NCBI RefSeq assembly: GCF_000801105.2
Contig: NC_079511.1
Span: 12,206,784 to 12,270,783 of the forward strand
DNA from: Raphanus sativus
Taxonomy: Eukaryota; Streptophyta; Magnoliopsida; Brassicales; Brassicaceae
Direction: 5' to 3'
DNA: 64,000 nucleotides
Shown here: positions 1-10,670 of the stretch, in pieces
How positions within the stretch are numbered: position 1 is the stretch's first letter
Layout: each line of letters opens with the position of its first letter
Made by a program: the position numbers and the translations under genes
The notes under the pieces: model-generated
Database searches by the model: none
What the model saw: only the letters and a program-made list of their open reading frames with translations
Told to the model about the DNA's origin: nothing

Positions 1-1
1 C

Positions 2-3000
2 TATATCCCAGACCTCAAAAGTAACATTATTTCTCTTGGACAAGCGACAGAAGCCGGTTGTGAAGTTAGAATGAAGGAGGAACAGCTCACACTTCATGAT
101 AAAGGAGGGAAGCTTATTGTTAAAGCTAAGAGATCACACAATCGATTATACAAGGTTCCAATGGATATCGTTCCTAACAACTGCTTTCAGGTCTCTGTCA
201 TGAATGATTACAGTAGGTGGCATGCACGTTTGGGGCATATTGGAGTAAGTACTATGAAGACAATGATAAAGAACCAACTTGCCATAGGAATGCCGAGCTT
301 AAGCATCGAGGAGGAGACTTGCACAGCATGTCTACTTGGAAAACAGACCAGACGCTCATTCCCGAATGCAACTTCCTATCGAGCCACCAAGAAGCTTGAA
401 CTAATTCATGGTGACTTATGTGGACCTATCACTCCGCAAACCGCAGGGAAAAGCCGATACATATTTGTGTTGATTGATGATTACAGTCGGTATATGTGGT
501 CCATACTACTACAGGAGAAGAGTGAGGCACTTGATAAGTTTAAAAAGTTCAAGGCAATGATCGAAGGAGAAACACACGAGAAGATAATAACCTTCAGAAC
601 CGATAGGGGGGGTGAATTCACGTCAACTGCGTTTAGAGAGTTCTGTGAGTCTTCTGGTATCATCAGGCATCTAACCGCACCGTACTCTCCTCAGCAGAAC
701 GGTGTGGTAGAACGGAGGAACAGAACACTTTTGGAAATGACTAGAAGCCTTTTGAAGCACATGGCTGTTCCTAACTATCTTTGGGGAGAAGGAGTTCGTC
801 ACGCTACCTACCTAATCAACCGAGTTGCCACCAGAACCTTGACTGAGCAAACGCCGTATGAAGCTTTTAAAGGAAGAAAGCCTAACATCGATCACTTGAG
901 GGTCTTTGGTTGTTTGGGATTTGCCAAACCAGAGAGACAGCATCTCAGGAAATTGGATGATCGCTCAAGAGTCTTGGTAAACTTGGGTACGGAACCTGGT
1001 TCCAAAGCATACAGACTTCTGGATCCGACAAGTCGCAGAGTGGTAGTAAGTCGAGATGTTGTCTTCGATGAAAGCAGAGGATGGAAGTGGAAGAAAGATA
1101 ATGAGCTTAAAATTGGTGAGGAATCAGGAGAGTTTAAGATATCTATTGGTGAGTATGGGAACAATGGTCTTCGAGAGGAACCCGAAGTAACAGAGAAGAG
1201 TGTTACGCAAAAGATAAAAGAAGAAGAAGAGAAACTAGAGACGACTGTAGAAACAGGGGAACCCGAAACAGAGGATTTGAGAACAGAGGAACCATCTACA
1301 GAGTCAGAACAAGTGAACGACTTGTTAAGGAGATCGACAAGGATCAGTAAGAGACCAGGCTACCTTGATGACTACGTATACTTGGCAGACATCGAGGGAG
1401 AGATGATGTTGCTATTAATCAATGATGAACCATGGAGCTTTAGCGAAGCTATTGAGCATCAAGTATGGAAGGACGCTTGTGCTGATGAGATTGAGTCCAT
1501 TGTCAAGAACAACACATGGGAGTTAGTTGATCTTCCTCGAGGAGCAAAAGCCATTGGGCTTAAATGGGTTTTCAAGGTCAAACGAAACTCAGACGGGAGC
1601 ATCAATAAACATAAATCAAGACTTGTGGCAAAAGGTTATATCCAGAGGCATGGGGTCGACTATGAGGAAATCTTCGCGCCTGTTGCACGGATAGAAACAG
1701 TGAGGTTCATCATCGGTTTGGCGGCCTCTCATGGATGGAAAGTTCACCACTTGGATGTTAAAACCGCGTTTCTCCACGGTGATCTCAAAGAAGTCGTATA
1801 CGTCTCTCAGCCTGAAGGTTTTGTTGTCAAAGGAAGCGAGAGTAAGGTATATAAGCTGAAGAAAGCTTTGTACGGTCTTAAGCAAGCTCCACGTGCGTGG
1901 AACGAAAAGTTAAATCAGGTGCTTGGAGAGCTTGCGTTTGTTAAATGCAGCAAAGAGCCTTCGCTTTATCGCAAAGAACAGAGCAATGAGCTTCTGTTAG
2001 TGGCAGTTTATGTGGATGATTTACTTATTGCTGGATCAAAAGAGGAGATGATAAATGAGTTTAAGGCAGACATGTCGTCGAAGTTTGCTATGTCTGACCT
2101 TGGATTACTTACCTACTACTTGGGTATTGAGGTAATACAGTTTGACGGTGGGATCACGCTGAAGCAAGAAGGATATGCAAAGCGGATTCTGGAAGAAACG
2201 AATATGGCAGACTGCAATGCAGTTCAAATTCCTATGGATGCAGGGTTGAAACTGTCTAAGGCTAAAGAAGAAAGAAACGTAGATGAGAAGGAGTATAGAA
2301 GGATCATTGGCTGCCTACGGTATCTTATGCATACTAGACCAGACATGTCGTACTCTGTTGGTGTTTTGAGCAGGTACATGCACGAGCCTAAGGAAAGTCA
2401 TTTTGCAGCGTTGAAACAAGTCCTGCGCTACCTAAGAGGGACAATCACATACGGCCTTACCTTCCTGAAAACGAATCGAACGGAACTGATAGGTTACTCA
2501 GATAGCTCGCACAATGTAGACGAAGACGACGGAAGAAGCACAACGGGTCACCTGTTTTATTTAAACGATTGCCTTATCACATGGTGCTCGCAGAAGCAGG
2601 AGACAGTGGCTCTATCCTCTTGTGAAGCAGAATTCATGGCAGCTACTGAGGCAGCAAAGCAGGCCATATGGTTGCAGGAACTACTTGCGGAGGTGCTTGA
2701 GAAAGACGTCAAGAAAGTGACAATCAGGCTGGATAACAAGTCTGCAATTGCTCTAAGTAAAAATCCAGTATTCCATGGAAGAAGCAAGCATATCCACAAG
2801 AGATACCATTTTATAAGAGAGTGTGTGGACAATGATCAAGTAGAGGTGGAGCATATTGCAGGAACGTTGCAGAAAGCAGATATACTAACAAAGGCCTTGG
2901 GAAGAATCAAGTTCAAGGAAATGAGGGAGCTGATTGGAGTTCAAGATGTGAAGAACACTCACTTCAAGATTAAAGGGGTGAATGTTGTAGATAATCTTGA

Positions 3001-3028
3001 AGATAGCTTGGTTCCCAAGCTAAACTAA
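2..3028 (+). CDS. Ty1/copia retrotransposon polyprotein, 5' part cut by window edge
   Basis: The frame is open from base 2, so the ATG at 71 is internal and the true start lies left of the window. Numbering from that ATG (985 residues), the domains in order are: GAG-pre-integrase zinc motif with H51, H56, C84, C87; integrase core with D115, D178, E214; copia reverse transcriptase from about 480, with the LDVKTAF motif near 562 and YVDD at 647-650; RNase H with D811, E852, D888 and D937. Order INT-RT-RH is that of Ty1/copia. No stop or frameshift interrupts it, so the visible pol is intact. The sequence just before residue 1 reads like the end of the protease region (PDLKSN, SLGQ). Gag and the 5' LTR are not in the window. 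This is element replication machinery, not a host gene. Confidence 0.95.
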   Translation, partial: YIPDLKSNIISLGQATEAGCEVRMKEEQLTLHDKGGKLIVKAKRSHNRLYKVPMDIVPNNCFQVSVMNDYSRWHARLGHIGVSTMKTMIKNQLAIGMPSLSIEEETCTACLLGKQTRRSFPNATSYRATKKLELIHGDLCGPITPQTAGKSRYIFVLIDDYSRYMWSILLQEKSEALDKFKKFKAMIEGETHEKIITFRTDRGGEFTSTAFREFCESSGIIRHLTAPYSPQQNGVVERRNRTLLEMTRSLLKHMAVPNYLWGEGVRHATYLINRVATRTLTEQTPYEAFKGRKPNIDHLRVFGCLGFAKPERQHLRKLDDRSRVLVNLGTEPGSKAYRLLDPTSRRVVVSRDVVFDESRGWKWKKDNELKIGEESGEFKISIGEYGNNGLREEPEVTEKSVTQKIKEEEEKLETTVETGEPETEDLRTEEPSTESEQVNDLLRRSTRISKRPGYLDDYVYLADIEGEMMLLLINDEPWSFSEAIEHQVWKDACADEIESIVKNNTWELVDLPRGAKAIGLKWVFKVKRNSDGSINKHKSRLVAKGYIQRHGVDYEEIFAPVARIETVRFIIGLAASHGWKVHHLDVKTAFLHGDLKEVVYVSQPEGFVVKGSESKVYKLKKALYGLKQAPRAWNEKLNQVLGELAFVKCSKEPSLYRKEQSNELLLVAVYVDDLLIAGSKEEMINEFKADMSSKFAMSDLGLLTYYLGIEVIQFDGGITLKQEGYAKRILEETNMADCNAVQIPMDAGLKLSKAKEERNVDEKEYRRIIGCLRYLMHTRPDMSYSVGVLSRYMHEPKESHFAALKQVLRYLRGTITYGLTFLKTNRTELIGYSDSSHNVDEDDGRSTTGHLFYLNDCLITWCSQKQETVALSSCEAEFMAATEAAKQAIWLQELLAEVLEKDVKKVTIRLDNKSAIALSKNPVFHGRSKHIHKRYHFIRECVDNDQVEVEHIAGTLQKADILTKALGRIKFKEMRELIGVQDVKNTHFKIKGVNVVDNLEDSLVPKLN

Positions 3029-3059
3029 AAAGCTATTTGTTTTGTGATAATGATAACTC

Positions 3060-3256
3060 TGTTGGAGTTATCTAAATAAGATAAACCAAGTGTGTTTGGG
3101 TTTATCTAGTCTCTATATATAGTTATGCAAGTGTGTTTGCATACGGTGAGATTTAGAGATTATTGTTGTGAGAGCTTGAGTTTTGAGTAAGTTTCTTAAG
3201 CTAATAAGAAAGAGTTTTCTTATAAATCTTTGAGTTTACAACGTGTGATTGAAACA
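3060..3256 (+). mobile_element. Probable 3' LTR of the copia element (boundaries approximate)
   Basis: About 30 bp after the polyprotein stop the sequence begins TGTTGGAG, a common start of plant copia LTRs. A TATA-like CTATATATAG lies at about 3112-3121. A plausible LTR end is the AACA near 3256, but the 5' LTR is outside the window, so neither end nor the target duplication can be confirmed. No clear polypurine tract is visible between the stop codon and 3060. Confidence 0.45.
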
Positions 3257-3299
3257 ATATTAGTTATGTTTTAAGTTACTCAAAAGTGTGGCGGCAGTG

Positions 3300-4366
3300 G
3301 CCGACCATAAGTTTTTGAGGTGTTTTTCAAGTTCAAGAGTTTAAATAGCGTTGTAGACTGTTCAGATGGTGTATGTGCACTATACTTTTTTAAACGTATA
3401 ATTTTCTAAGGCAAGTCCAACCCGATAACACTAAATTAAGTGTTTTGATTTATTATTTTATTTTACGCATTTAATCATAACATCCAAGTAGTATTTTTTA
3501 TTTTTATTTATAATTAATGTTTTTAATTATTTACATTTGATAAATAATTATTTTATTACATTTAGAGTCTATGTTTGCTTGTCGAAGTTTTATAATTTTA
3601 TGTTTTTATAAAATATTAAATACAACTAAAATTTTATACTATTAGAACATTAATACAAAATTATCTAAGATATTTATTTTGTTAAATAATAATACCTACT
3701 AAATTTTTATAAAATGATTTTAAATTTTGTGAAAAGAAAATAAAATTATAAATAAAAAATATACAATATATTTACTCTTAGTTACAAATTCGGATTATTA
3801 ATAATACTAGGGAAATTTGATAATATATGCATTGTAGGATTTAAATGAAGCATATATACATAGCAAAGCAAAGACTATGATATTTGTGTAATATTTGTCA
3901 TATTGTCCTTGAATGGGGTTTTTTTTTTTTTTATAAATATGGTTTCCTTTTCGATTTTTAATTATTTTCAATATCTGTAAAAACAGTTGTACAATTTTGT
4001 TGTTTATATAATAAAAATATTTTTTTTTCTACACATAATATGTTTTGAAAATTTCAAAACAAACATAGATTTTATAAATTTTATATAATATTTCATAATC
4101 GCAATTTTGAATCCATATTATTTTAAATTACAGTATAGTCTGATAAATTTCTTTTCTCTTTTTTTTTGTAATTTATATCTCATTCTCTACCTCCTGATTC
4201 TTCTTACTCACTACTTGATCAGTTATACTGTTTTGTTCTCCAACACTGTCGCCACTCATCATCTCTCTTTCTAAAGAAATTTTAGAGAATTTCATATATA
4301 CAAAGTTTGTGGGTGTGTCGAGTATTCCATACCATAATATGTATAGCATAGTCATGGAATGGATAA
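3300..4366. other. AT-rich intergenic DNA, no gene seen
   Basis: A short GC-richer stretch at about 3290-3320 gives way to very AT-rich sequence with poly-T runs. No coding frame, hairpin or repeat boundary could be supported. Confidence 0.5.
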
Positions 4367-4712
4367 ATTTTTAGGTTTAGGGTTTAGGGTTTAGAACTAG
4401 GTTTGGGTTTAGAGTATATGGTTTGGATATATGGTCTGGGTTTAGGGTATATAGTTTGGGTTTAGGGTTTCAGAGTTTGGATTTATGGTTTATGGTTTAA
4501 GGTTTGGGTTTAGGATATATGATTTGGATTTAGGGTTTGGGTATAGGGTTTAAGATTTTGGTTTAGAGTATATGGTTTGAGTTTAAGGTTTAGTGTTTGG
4601 GTATATGGTTTGGATTTAGAGTTTGGGTTTAGGGTATATGGTTTGGGTTTAGGGTTTAGTGTATATGGTTTGGGTTTAGGGTATATATTTTGGGTTTAGG
4701 ATATAGTGTACT
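4367..4712 (+). repeat. Degenerate interstitial telomere-like repeat
   Basis: About 345 bp of imperfect TTTAGGG units (ggtttaggg, ggtttgggt, gggtatatggtttgg), beginning with near-perfect plant telomere units and decaying into a mix with a recurring GGGTATATGGTTTGG variant. The same composition occurs at 62480-62720 inside a Mutator-like MITE, so this stretch may be the core of a similar element. I could not find matching inverted ends here. Confidence 0.7.
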
Positions 4713-5208
4713 CTCTACAAACCTTTCATCTTTTTAGCTTTTTTTTTTTTCATCCTCTTCTTAATGGTTGTTGTTTTAAAATAATTGTTCTGTACTATAT
4801 ATTGGACAAATATAGTATAGTATGATATTGAGAGTTATTTTAATTATTTCTCACGCGCGGGGAAAGAGAATGTTGTCTAATTTTATACCAAATTGACACA
4901 ATTTTTCATGCATGGTTGTATTCTTCATATATGGTGCTGCTATGATTATCAAGCAAATTGACCCATAATACTAACTTAACTATATTATTAATTAAACACA
5001 ATATTTTTAATATTCATTCGAATAAATAATATTACAATAAATTTAGTGTAATACAATTCTCATAATATCAATTATAATAGATTGATGTTTCATTGGTGAT
5101 GAAACTAGTCCAAATTAAAAATAATAATAGCAAATTTGATGTTTTAATATTTATTTGAAATTGGTCTGAAACTTCTTATGATTATAATATTGTATAATAA
5201 AACATATA
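4713..5208. other. AT-rich intergenic DNA
   Basis: No coding frame or element boundary recognised. It ends at the TA of the next MITE. Confidence 0.4.
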
Positions 5209-5448
5209 TTCTTTCCGTTTCATATAAAATGTCACTTAAACATACATATTAAAAATGCATTTATGTTTTCATTAATATTTTGTCTATTTAACAAACAATT
5301 TAGGTAAATAAATTTATTTATAAAATCAATGTGTTTTGCAATTAATATTGAGCTGAAACTAAGTGTAAATTACATTCAAACTGTAAAACGACATTTTTAT
5401 GTAACAAAAAATGTTAAAATGACACTTAATATAAAACAAATGGAATTT
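5209..5448. mobile_element. Diverged Stowaway-type MITE
   Basis: The left end (CTTTCCGTTTCATATAAAATG) and the inverted right end (CATTTTAAGTGTCATTTTA region read in reverse) are similar and AT-rich, flanked by TA. It resembles the clearer CTCCCTC..GAGGGAG elements elsewhere in the window but is more decayed. Confidence 0.5.
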
Positions 5449-6462
5449 TATTTAGAAATTATAATATTTCATATGTTATGTATATGATATATTGCTTACT
5501 TTAATATTTTTATTATATGTTTTGAGTATTATATATTTCAGATTATTGCCAGTTTAACCTTTAAAGTTTTAATGGTTTATCAATATTCTTTTGTGTATAA
5601 ATGGTTACAAAAAGTTGCAATAAAAACAATCCGTGGTTTTGGTAAATTTTGATTTCTGGTTTTACTTTCTGATTTTTAAAATTTAGTTGTTTGATCTCTT
5701 CAAAAATTAAATTCATTTGGCTTTGACCCAAAAAAGAAGTCAAATTCATTTGGCTCAAGAAATTACAGAGCGAAATATTAATATTTCATCACGTTTCCCA
5801 TGCTGAATGTAAACAGTGGACATATTGGTAACGCCTGACAGGAAATAAACATTATTTCTGATTCAAATCTCGTCTTATAGTGTCAAGATTGAATTTGGTA
5901 AATATCTTTGGGCCAAAAGATTTGATGGGCTGTTACGAGGTTTGAGAAATGTCTCATTTATTTTCATTTTTGGTAGGAATATGGAACTTGAAATGACAAC
6001 AAACTATTTGCGTAGGTTCCGAACAAAGTCTAATATAACTGTGGTGATGTTAATATAGAAAAAATTAGATATACCTATTCTCCAAATTTTACTTATTTTC
6101 TAAGTTAGATTTTGCATACAAATTATTGTACTCCTATATAAAAACTTACAATTTATGAATAACATGCACCGATTCTTTTTTTTTTCTCTTCTTATTACTT
6201 ACAAGATGTTATCATCACAAAATTCTAATCATATACGAACAAAAACTGTAGCTACCTATAAAACCCTAACCAAGATTGTTTGTTAACATCAACAGTGACA
6301 GCCTTTGTACGAAGCGAATGAAGCACTTGCTTGCGGCCATATAATTTATAGATTATTTTTGGCCACGCTTCATGTATATACTCTTTAGTCTAGTTGAAGT
6401 TTATATGGCCAAACTTACATTAGTTCATGGGTTCAAACCCAAGTAGCTACAATTCAGTCCCT
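5449..6462. other. Intergenic DNA, nothing definite
   Basis: AT-rich sequence. A GGGTTCAAACCC palindrome at about 6430-6441 resembles a tRNA B-box but has no A-box at tRNA spacing. No gene supported. Confidence 0.4.
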
Positions 6463-7015
6463 GTTCTAAAACGCGCTCTCCGCGCCCGCGTAATCGCCGG
6501 AAAAACGTTAAACGGATGGTGACCGCCGTGATTTGACATGAATCGCTTGGTTAATCGGAAAAAAAATTAAAGTTCGTTGTTTTATAGATTTGAAACTCGA
6601 TATCATATATTAAGTTGTTGATTTGTGTTATGTAAACCAAAACTTACAAGATGAACACGAAAAAGCATTGAAATCGCGAAAAAAAATAAACAAAAACGGC
6701 TACAGGTTTCGCAGGAAAAAGAAGAAGACAAGGACAATTTGGTCATTTAATATTCATTTAACCTAATCCCCTCATAAAATGCGCAAAATGAGCTGGGGTA
6801 GGGCCGAACCCGGGTTTGGAGGGTAATAAAGAGTAACTTCTACCACCACACCACGCTTTAATCTTGTACAGAATGAAAATATTTAATATATAAACCTTAT
6901 ATCTATATAAAGCCCTAAAACAAATCTCCGATTAATCTCCGTATAATCCCCGATTAATTGATTACGCGCTAGGCCCTACCTGAACGCACGCGTTACGCCT
7001 AGCGTAGTTTCGAAC
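6463..7015. mobile_element. Non-autonomous DNA transposon remnant with GC-rich ends
   Basis: The left end GTTCTAAAACGCGCT and the inverted right end GTTCGAAACTACGCT match at most positions. The ends are rich in CGCG/CGCCTA motifs and the middle is AT-rich, a layout I recall from hAT-like non-autonomous repeats of Brassica. No matching target duplication was found and there is no transposase frame. Confidence 0.45.
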
Positions 7016-7916
7016 ATTGAATTCAATTTTATTATTTTATTTTTTCTGTGTTTTTTTTTAAAAAGTGGCCACAATTTCTTCTTTTGCTTCCAACCTTTAT
7101 ATTTCTAGGACCGGTTCTTGTTGTCAACATCGTTTACATGTTCCAAAAGTAGACCCCATATCATCTATGTATCCAAACCTATCACCACTGAGATAAGTTC
7201 TATGCCATAATTTATAATCGTCATCTTATATTCATATATTTATATCTAAATATCTATAACACTATTCATTGTAATTCATTCTCGTTAATATTAATAATTT
7301 ATTAATGATTATTTTTATTGAGTTTAATAATATCATGCCTCATAATTGAGAATCTCAAAAATATTAGTTTATGTTAGTAAAAGTTAGTACGTATTTGTAA
7401 ATCTTTGACGAGGTTAGACTGCTATACCAATCGGTTTGAAAATTTACCAAATTTTTTGCTGATTTGTTTTATTGTTTTGATAATATAGTTTGATTCGTTT
7501 CAAGTCGTGTTGACGAAAGAACAGCATAATCTATCTTTAACCACATGATCATACCGCCGAATTTGAGTGTGATGTTATTGTTGTAGACATAATGGCTTAT
7601 GTTTTCTGACAAGACACAAACCATCTCCGTTTGAAAATCGTATTTCACCTTATGCAATTATTCTCTGCGATCATCCAGATAAGTAAACTGATTATAATCA
7701 TGTCAACATGACACTTCATTACTTCATTTTTATCGTATTGATTTTATATGATGATAATAACTATAATAAATATGTTCACTATTATCATCATATGTTTTAA
7801 AGTTATTTGATTTGGAAAATTATAGGTTCGAAGTTGGTTTTGATAGTTGTTACTGCAAGTGGACACATGTTTTAATTTAGTCATACATGGCTATTTAATA
7901 CATATGTCTTAAGACA
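7016..7916. other. AT-rich intergenic DNA
   Basis: No gene supported. The short open frames here have the composition of random AT-rich DNA. Confidence 0.4.
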
Positions 7917-8755
7917 TCTATACTATTATTTGAGAAGTAAATTTGCTAATGTGTCATTCTTTCTATAATATTAGGTTTATTCATATTTTATGTTTAATTA
8001 TTAATGTTAATAAATAATTTTACTTATTTATCTGATATTTTATCATTATCTTGAGTATAACTAAAATATTGACAATAATATCATGATTAAATTTATATTT
8101 ATATTTTCTTTAGTAATATTAAATTAATTACATATATGTTTATATTATATTTTGTTTATAATATTAAATCGACTCTATTTTAATATATTTCACATAAGAT
8201 TAAATGAATCATCTATCTTTTAAGATAAATTTCTTATGACAATCAAATTTAATCATTGTGATAATTACTTAAAAATTGGCAAAGAATTAAAAAATATGTA
8301 TACTATTATTTGCAAAATGATTTTTTTGCTTTCGGTTTTAAGTTAGAGCGCTTAAAATATTTATTACCCTTAAAAATAATTAGATTATATTTGTTAATAC
8401 ATAATTACTCATAAAGTTAAAAACAAATTTCATTAATTTGATAATCATCATTATCTAATTTTTTTTATCATGTTATTAAAAATTTGTTTACATCATAATA
8501 TTTTTTAAAATAAATATAAAAATTCATGTATATAGTTTTATATGTATATGAGTATTTTCAAGTTTGTTTACATAATAAAATATATTTTATTAAAATAAAA
8601 ATTTTATCGTCTACAAAAAATTTGATATATAATTAATTATTAATTATTCACCAACATGGAATAATTTTTTTAATGGTTTTTGATTTTATAATATATCTAT
8701 TTACAAATTTTATAAAATTATTAAGCCCGCAAGTGCGGGCAGGCAAAACACCTAG
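7917..8755 (+). mobile_element. Non-autonomous Helitron (839 bp)
   Basis: Starts TCTATACTATTATTTG after an A at 7916 and ends CACCTAG before a T at 8756, the A|T insertion site and TC...CTAG ends of Helitrons. A perfect 6-bp hairpin (GCCCGC-AAGT-GCGGGC, 8725-8740) lies 11 bp before the end. A second TATACTATTATTTGC start at about 8299 matches the start of the Helitron at 19401, so either the start is at 8299 or two elements are fused. No Rep/helicase coding sequence is present. Confidence 0.75.
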
Positions 8756-8918
8756 TCTTTTAGTATTGAAGAAAAAAAAACTTACGTATATATATTTACC
8801 ATAAACACACATTTGGGCATAATTATTGTTACTTATTCATTGTGTGAGATTTTAGGCAATTTCCCTAGTTTATTTGGAATATAACATTAGACATTGACAA
8901 GTGATAAATGCTTTGTTA

Positions 8919-9000
8919 TCTATACTATTATTTGATAAGTGAATTTGTTTATTTGTCATGTTCTCCATGATTTTAGGTTGATCACACAAATTTGAAAGCG
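8919..9000 (+). mobile_element. Helitron 5' end, no 3' end found
   Basis: TCTATACTATTATTTGATAAGT follows an A at 8918 and matches the start at 7917 for about 60 bp, including the later ATTTTAGGTT part. I saw no hairpin plus CTAG downstream, so the 3' end is either lost or too diverged. Confidence 0.5.
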
Positions 9001-9539
9001 AGGATTTATGTGACCCCATTATTCGCATATACCTTTGGAGAAATAAAAAAGAGAAACAAAATGAGACGAGTAAAAAAAAGTGAGAAAAAGAATCAGGATA
9101 AGACTGTATGTGTGATCAGAAACCTGAATAGGTAATAGTCATGTGTCCTTTATCCATATTCCTTCGATGATAATGTACATTAAGCTCTTAAATGAGATCA
9201 ATAACGGTGAATTGGATATCTTTTATGAGATGTGGGCTAGAAAAATTGTGGTTGCTAAGTGGAGGTCAAGTACATGGAAGTACCTTATAAGGTTTGTATT
9301 ATTTGATGTGGCTTGGAATATGCAATGGTGAAAGTGTGTGCTATAAATAATATGTGAGTTCAGGCATTTTCAAACCTGTTTCACAGGTTTAATCTGTGTT
9401 TTTCTTGAAGTTAAGCTAATGCTAATTCTGTGGAGTTGATATATTATAGGTTTACTTGTTTTTTAACATGATATAAATCACAATTTAGAGTATATTATAT
9501 ATATAAAAATATATTTGGAATCATTTTAGAGCTTTTTCA
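9001..9539. other. Intergenic DNA, nothing definite
   Basis: No coding region with recognisable family similarity. A 62-codon open frame at 9143-9331 has no identifiable domain. Confidence 0.4.
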
Positions 9540-10056
9540 GGCTTATGTTCACTTTGGACGAATTTGGAGATTGTAGAGAAAATTGGAGTTTGAAGCAAAG
9601 TGACGCCGAAGAGATCATCTCGGTTTCAAACTATGAAGATGGTCGATCGCCACCAAGGCTGGTGTCGGTCGACACCCATGCTGTACGAGCAAGCTGACAC
9701 ATGTTTAATAAAGTTTCAATAAATTATAGAAAGACCCAAAAGTTTACGATATCTGTAAGAAGAGTTGTAAACATGTTTTACACTATATTAACTTATCTTA
9801 AGCCATTGTTTAGTCTCCACTTTATTTACTTTTAGAGAGTTTTTGAAGAGACAAGTCAGAACTCCTTCGGAAAGAATATTTCAAGCTCATTTAATTCTTT
9901 ATTTGATTTATCTATGCAATTTATTTAGAATATGATTTGATTTTCGTTGATTATGTATGAGTAAAACACTGTTCGATTTATGGTTTTCTAGGGTTATGAT
10001 GAATTTCTATATTGATAGAACTACTAGAGTTATTTTTATTCATTGTCTTGATTGTT

Positions 10057-10668
10057 CTTAATGCTAGATTTAGATTGATAACCTGAAATCTAGATCTTAG
10101 GGTAACTAGTAGATGAAAAATCATTATTGATTGTTCAAATTGATCATTTATGAGCTAAATAACTACTTGTAAATAAATTTGGTTTAGAAATTTAGTGAAC
10201 TTATCAAACTTTGATCTTTATGTTTCTTAAAACTAACTGAATTTGCAAAGCGATTAGGAATGATATGATTTAGATATAGATAGTAGGGGTTGCTCAAAAA
10301 AAAGATATAGATAGTTTATGCAACGAAAGTTGACTGACTTGAATATTGCGGTTTGAGTTATAAAACTATTATTCATAAATCCTTAGCAAATTTTACATGC
10401 AATTCAGAGTTATCTGAATTTACCTGAACTACCTGCAATTCTGAACTGATTAGTCTTAATGCTATATTTTGATTGATAACCTGAAATCCAGATCTTAGGA
10501 TAATTAGTAGATGCAAAATCATTATTGATTGTCTGAATTAATCATTGATGAGCTAAATAACTATTCATAAAAATATGGGTTAGGGATTTAGTTAACTTAT
10601 CAAACTTGATCGTAATGCTCGTCTGAATTTATTGAATTCGCAAATATAATTGGAATTCTAAAATCTAG
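10057..10668 (+). repeat. Diverged tandem duplication, period about 398 bp
   Basis: The stretch starting CTTAATGCTAGATTTAGATTG at 10057 recurs at 10455 with about 85-90% similarity by eye (GATTGATAACCTGAAATC appears in both). The second unit is split by the LINE and resumes at about 12148, where ATAGTTTCTGCAACC matches ATAGTTTATGCAACG of the first unit. Confidence 0.6.
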
Positions 10669-10670
10669 AT

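Noticed and set aside
6425..6455. tRNA gene suggested by GGGTTCAAACCC
   Set aside because: No acceptor stem, anticodon arm or A-box at the right spacing.
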